DNA of 51,287 bases from the IMG/VR virus record IMGVR_UViG_3300034071_002527, positions 1-51,287 of that record. The stretch is one strand, 5' to 3'. The stretch's first letter is position 1, and each line of letters starts with the position of its first letter. Shown in pieces: positions 50,304 through 51,287 of the stretch. Made by a program: the position numbers and the translations under genes. The stretch comes from a virus. The notes below the pieces were generated by a model. The model made no database searches. It saw only the letters and a program-made list of their open reading frames with translations, and was not told the origin of the DNA.

Positions 50304-51050
50304 ATGGCTAAAAGTGGTCTGATTGTATTTGATTTAGATGATACTTTGCTAAATACCAGCAATGTTTATTGGCTTGCAAGAAAGCTTTTTGTGGAAAAAT
50401 TATCTGAAGAATTACAAATTAACGAAGATAAATTAATTGAAGAATTTGAAAAAATCGACCATCTTCAAATGCAAAAACTAAAGCATTCTCCTTATCGTTA
50501 TACTCGGAGTATGATAGAAACTTATAAATCTGTTTCTCATAAGATAAATCATCAAATATCCGAGGAAACTTTAAAAGCTATTAAAGATTTTGGACGTTTA
50601 ATTTTAAAAAATATACCAAATACTATTAAGGGGGCTAAAGAAATTCTTGATTGGTCATCTCAAAACTATTCTCTTGCATTATTGACAAGAGGTGAAAATT
50701 CATTTCAAAAAAAGAAGTTACACAAAAATAAACTGTATAAATACTTTGATTTTATAAGAGTTGTACCTCTCAAAAATGCTGAAGTTTTAAAAAAATTTAT
50801 CCAAGATATAGGCTTTGATTGTCAAGATGTTTGGGTTATTGGAGATTCACTAAAATCAGATGTTAATCCAGGCATTGAAATTGGAGCAAAGTGTATCTTG
50901 TACGGCTATCATCATCCACATTATCATTGGATACAAGATTGTGAAAGTGTTGCATTAGGGTCTTTTTACAAAGTTGATAATTTATCAGATATTAGACAAA
51001 TTCTTGAGTCAGATTATAATTCTAATTCCGAATCGAGGTCGATGACTTGA
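50304..51050 (+). CDS. HAD-superfamily hydrolase
   Basis: The start is set at ATG 50304 (MAKSGLIVFDLDDTLLN), which has AAGG upstream and begins at HAD motif I (DLDDT, nucleophile Asp). The upstream in-frame extension to 50109 is not conserved in look and is left out; 50113-50303 holds no clear gene. Motif II is LALLTRGE (~132-139) and motif III VWVIGDSLKSDVNPG (~190-204) with GDSxxSD. The 248 residues suit a phosphatase of small phosphorylated compounds or nucleotides. The substrate cannot be read from sequence. Confidence 0.78.
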   Translation: MAKSGLIVFDLDDTLLNTSNVYWLARKLFVEKLSEELQINEDKLIEEFEKIDHLQMQKLKHSPYRYTRSMIETYKSVSHKINHQISEETLKAIKDFGRLILKNIPNTIKGAKEILDWSSQNYSLALLTRGENSFQKKKLHKNKLYKYFDFIRVVPLKNAEVLKKFIQDIGFDCQDVWVIGDSLKSDVNPGIEIGAKCILYGYHHPHYHWIQDCESVALGSFYKVDNLSDIRQILESDYNSNSESRSMT

Positions 51051-51070
51051 AAAAATCCGATTTTTTCTTG

Positions 51071-51079
51071 TGCTATACT
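51071..51079 (+). promoter_or_regulatory. Extended -10 promoter upstream of the last gene
   Basis: TGCTATACT, identical in its TTGTGCTATACT context to the KilA-N promoter. No -35 lies at 17 bp; TTGAAA is 21 bp away. Confidence 0.5.
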
Positions 51080-51112
51080 AGATTTATCACCTAAATTTAT
51101 AGGTAATAAATT

Positions 51113-51287
51113 ATGACAGATAGTACGATTCAATTATTTCTCTTTGAGTCTCTGGAAATCCGTTTTATCAATGGCAAACCAGTGGCAAATGATGTCGTGT
51201 ATGTTTTGGGTTATGCCGACCCGTCTAAGACTATTTCTACCAAAGTTTCTCCCAAAAATAAAAGTCTTACCAGAATGGTAACAGTTG
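51113..51287 (+). CDS. Bro-N/antirepressor-type protein, 5' part (partial)
   Basis: The 58 visible residues start MTDSTIQLFLFESLEIRFIN and continue GKPVANDVVYVLGYADPSKT, matching the Bro-N domain of phage antirepressors (L-F-E-x-x-E-I-R ... G-x-P-V-x-x-D-V ... L-G-Y-A-D-P). The gene runs off the window. With the KilA-N gene it makes a regulatory pair at this end. Confidence 0.75.
   Translation, partial: MTDSTIQLFLFESLEIRFINGKPVANDVVYVLGYADPSKTISTKVSPKNKSLTRMVTV

Overview
The window reads as a stretch of a large, AT-rich, tailed phage genome, most likely a cyanophage with a long non-contractile (siphovirus-type) tail. The evidence is scaffold, capsid, tape measure, lambda-type tail-tip proteins, tail tube, terminase, portal, endolysin and replication genes on one contig, with no sheath, integrase or host housekeeping gene seen. 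The cyanobacterial host is an inference. It rests on a chloroplast/cyanobacterium-type tRNA-Trp without encoded CCA, short GTTAACT/GATTACT-type intergenic repeats, an IS200/IS605-like end of a kind common in cyanobacteria, and a formylglycine-generating-enzyme-fold protein with a diversity-generating-retroelement-like C-terminus.

Layout. 1-2.5 kb: a partial gene, an FGE-fold protein and a minus-strand operon of small phage proteins. 2.6-7.2 kb: scaffold and major capsid genes (+) interleaved with minus-strand islands (a small moron, a tandem paralog pair, and sigma factor plus ThyX). 7.4-29.1 kb: tail module, with a 2611-residue tape measure, four gpM-like paralogs, L-, K- and J-like tail-tip proteins, fibre-like proteins, connectors and tail tube. 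29.5-30.4 kb: about 0.9 kb without genes, holding a roughly 760-bp element with imperfect 183-bp inverted arms. 30.4-40.7 kb: tail assembly chaperone with a -1 frameshift, putative small terminase, PhoH, minus-strand MazG, a large terminase interrupted by two inteins, portal, and a large head-associated protein. 40.7-51.3 kb: tRNA-Trp, a possible small RNA, an ATPase fragment, 5'-3' exonuclease, endolysin, SF3 helicase/primase, RNA ligase, KilA-N, HAD hydrolase and a truncated Bro-N-like antirepressor.

How it works together. Two promoter-like classes are visible. Minus-strand islands and the replication/regulatory genes are mostly preceded by host-type TTGACA-N17-TATAAT promoters, several with an extended TGC before the -10. 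Nearly every plus-strand structural or lysis unit without such a promoter instead carries a CGCYCA motif in its leader: scaffold, capsid, tape measure, tail units, chaperone, TerL, portal, tRNA and endolysin. The phage also encodes a sigma-70-like factor (6712-7221). A coherent but untested reading is that host RNA polymerase transcribes early genes, and the phage factor then redirects polymerase to the CGCYCA-marked late units. That motif and the large inverted-repeat element are the two least explained signals here.
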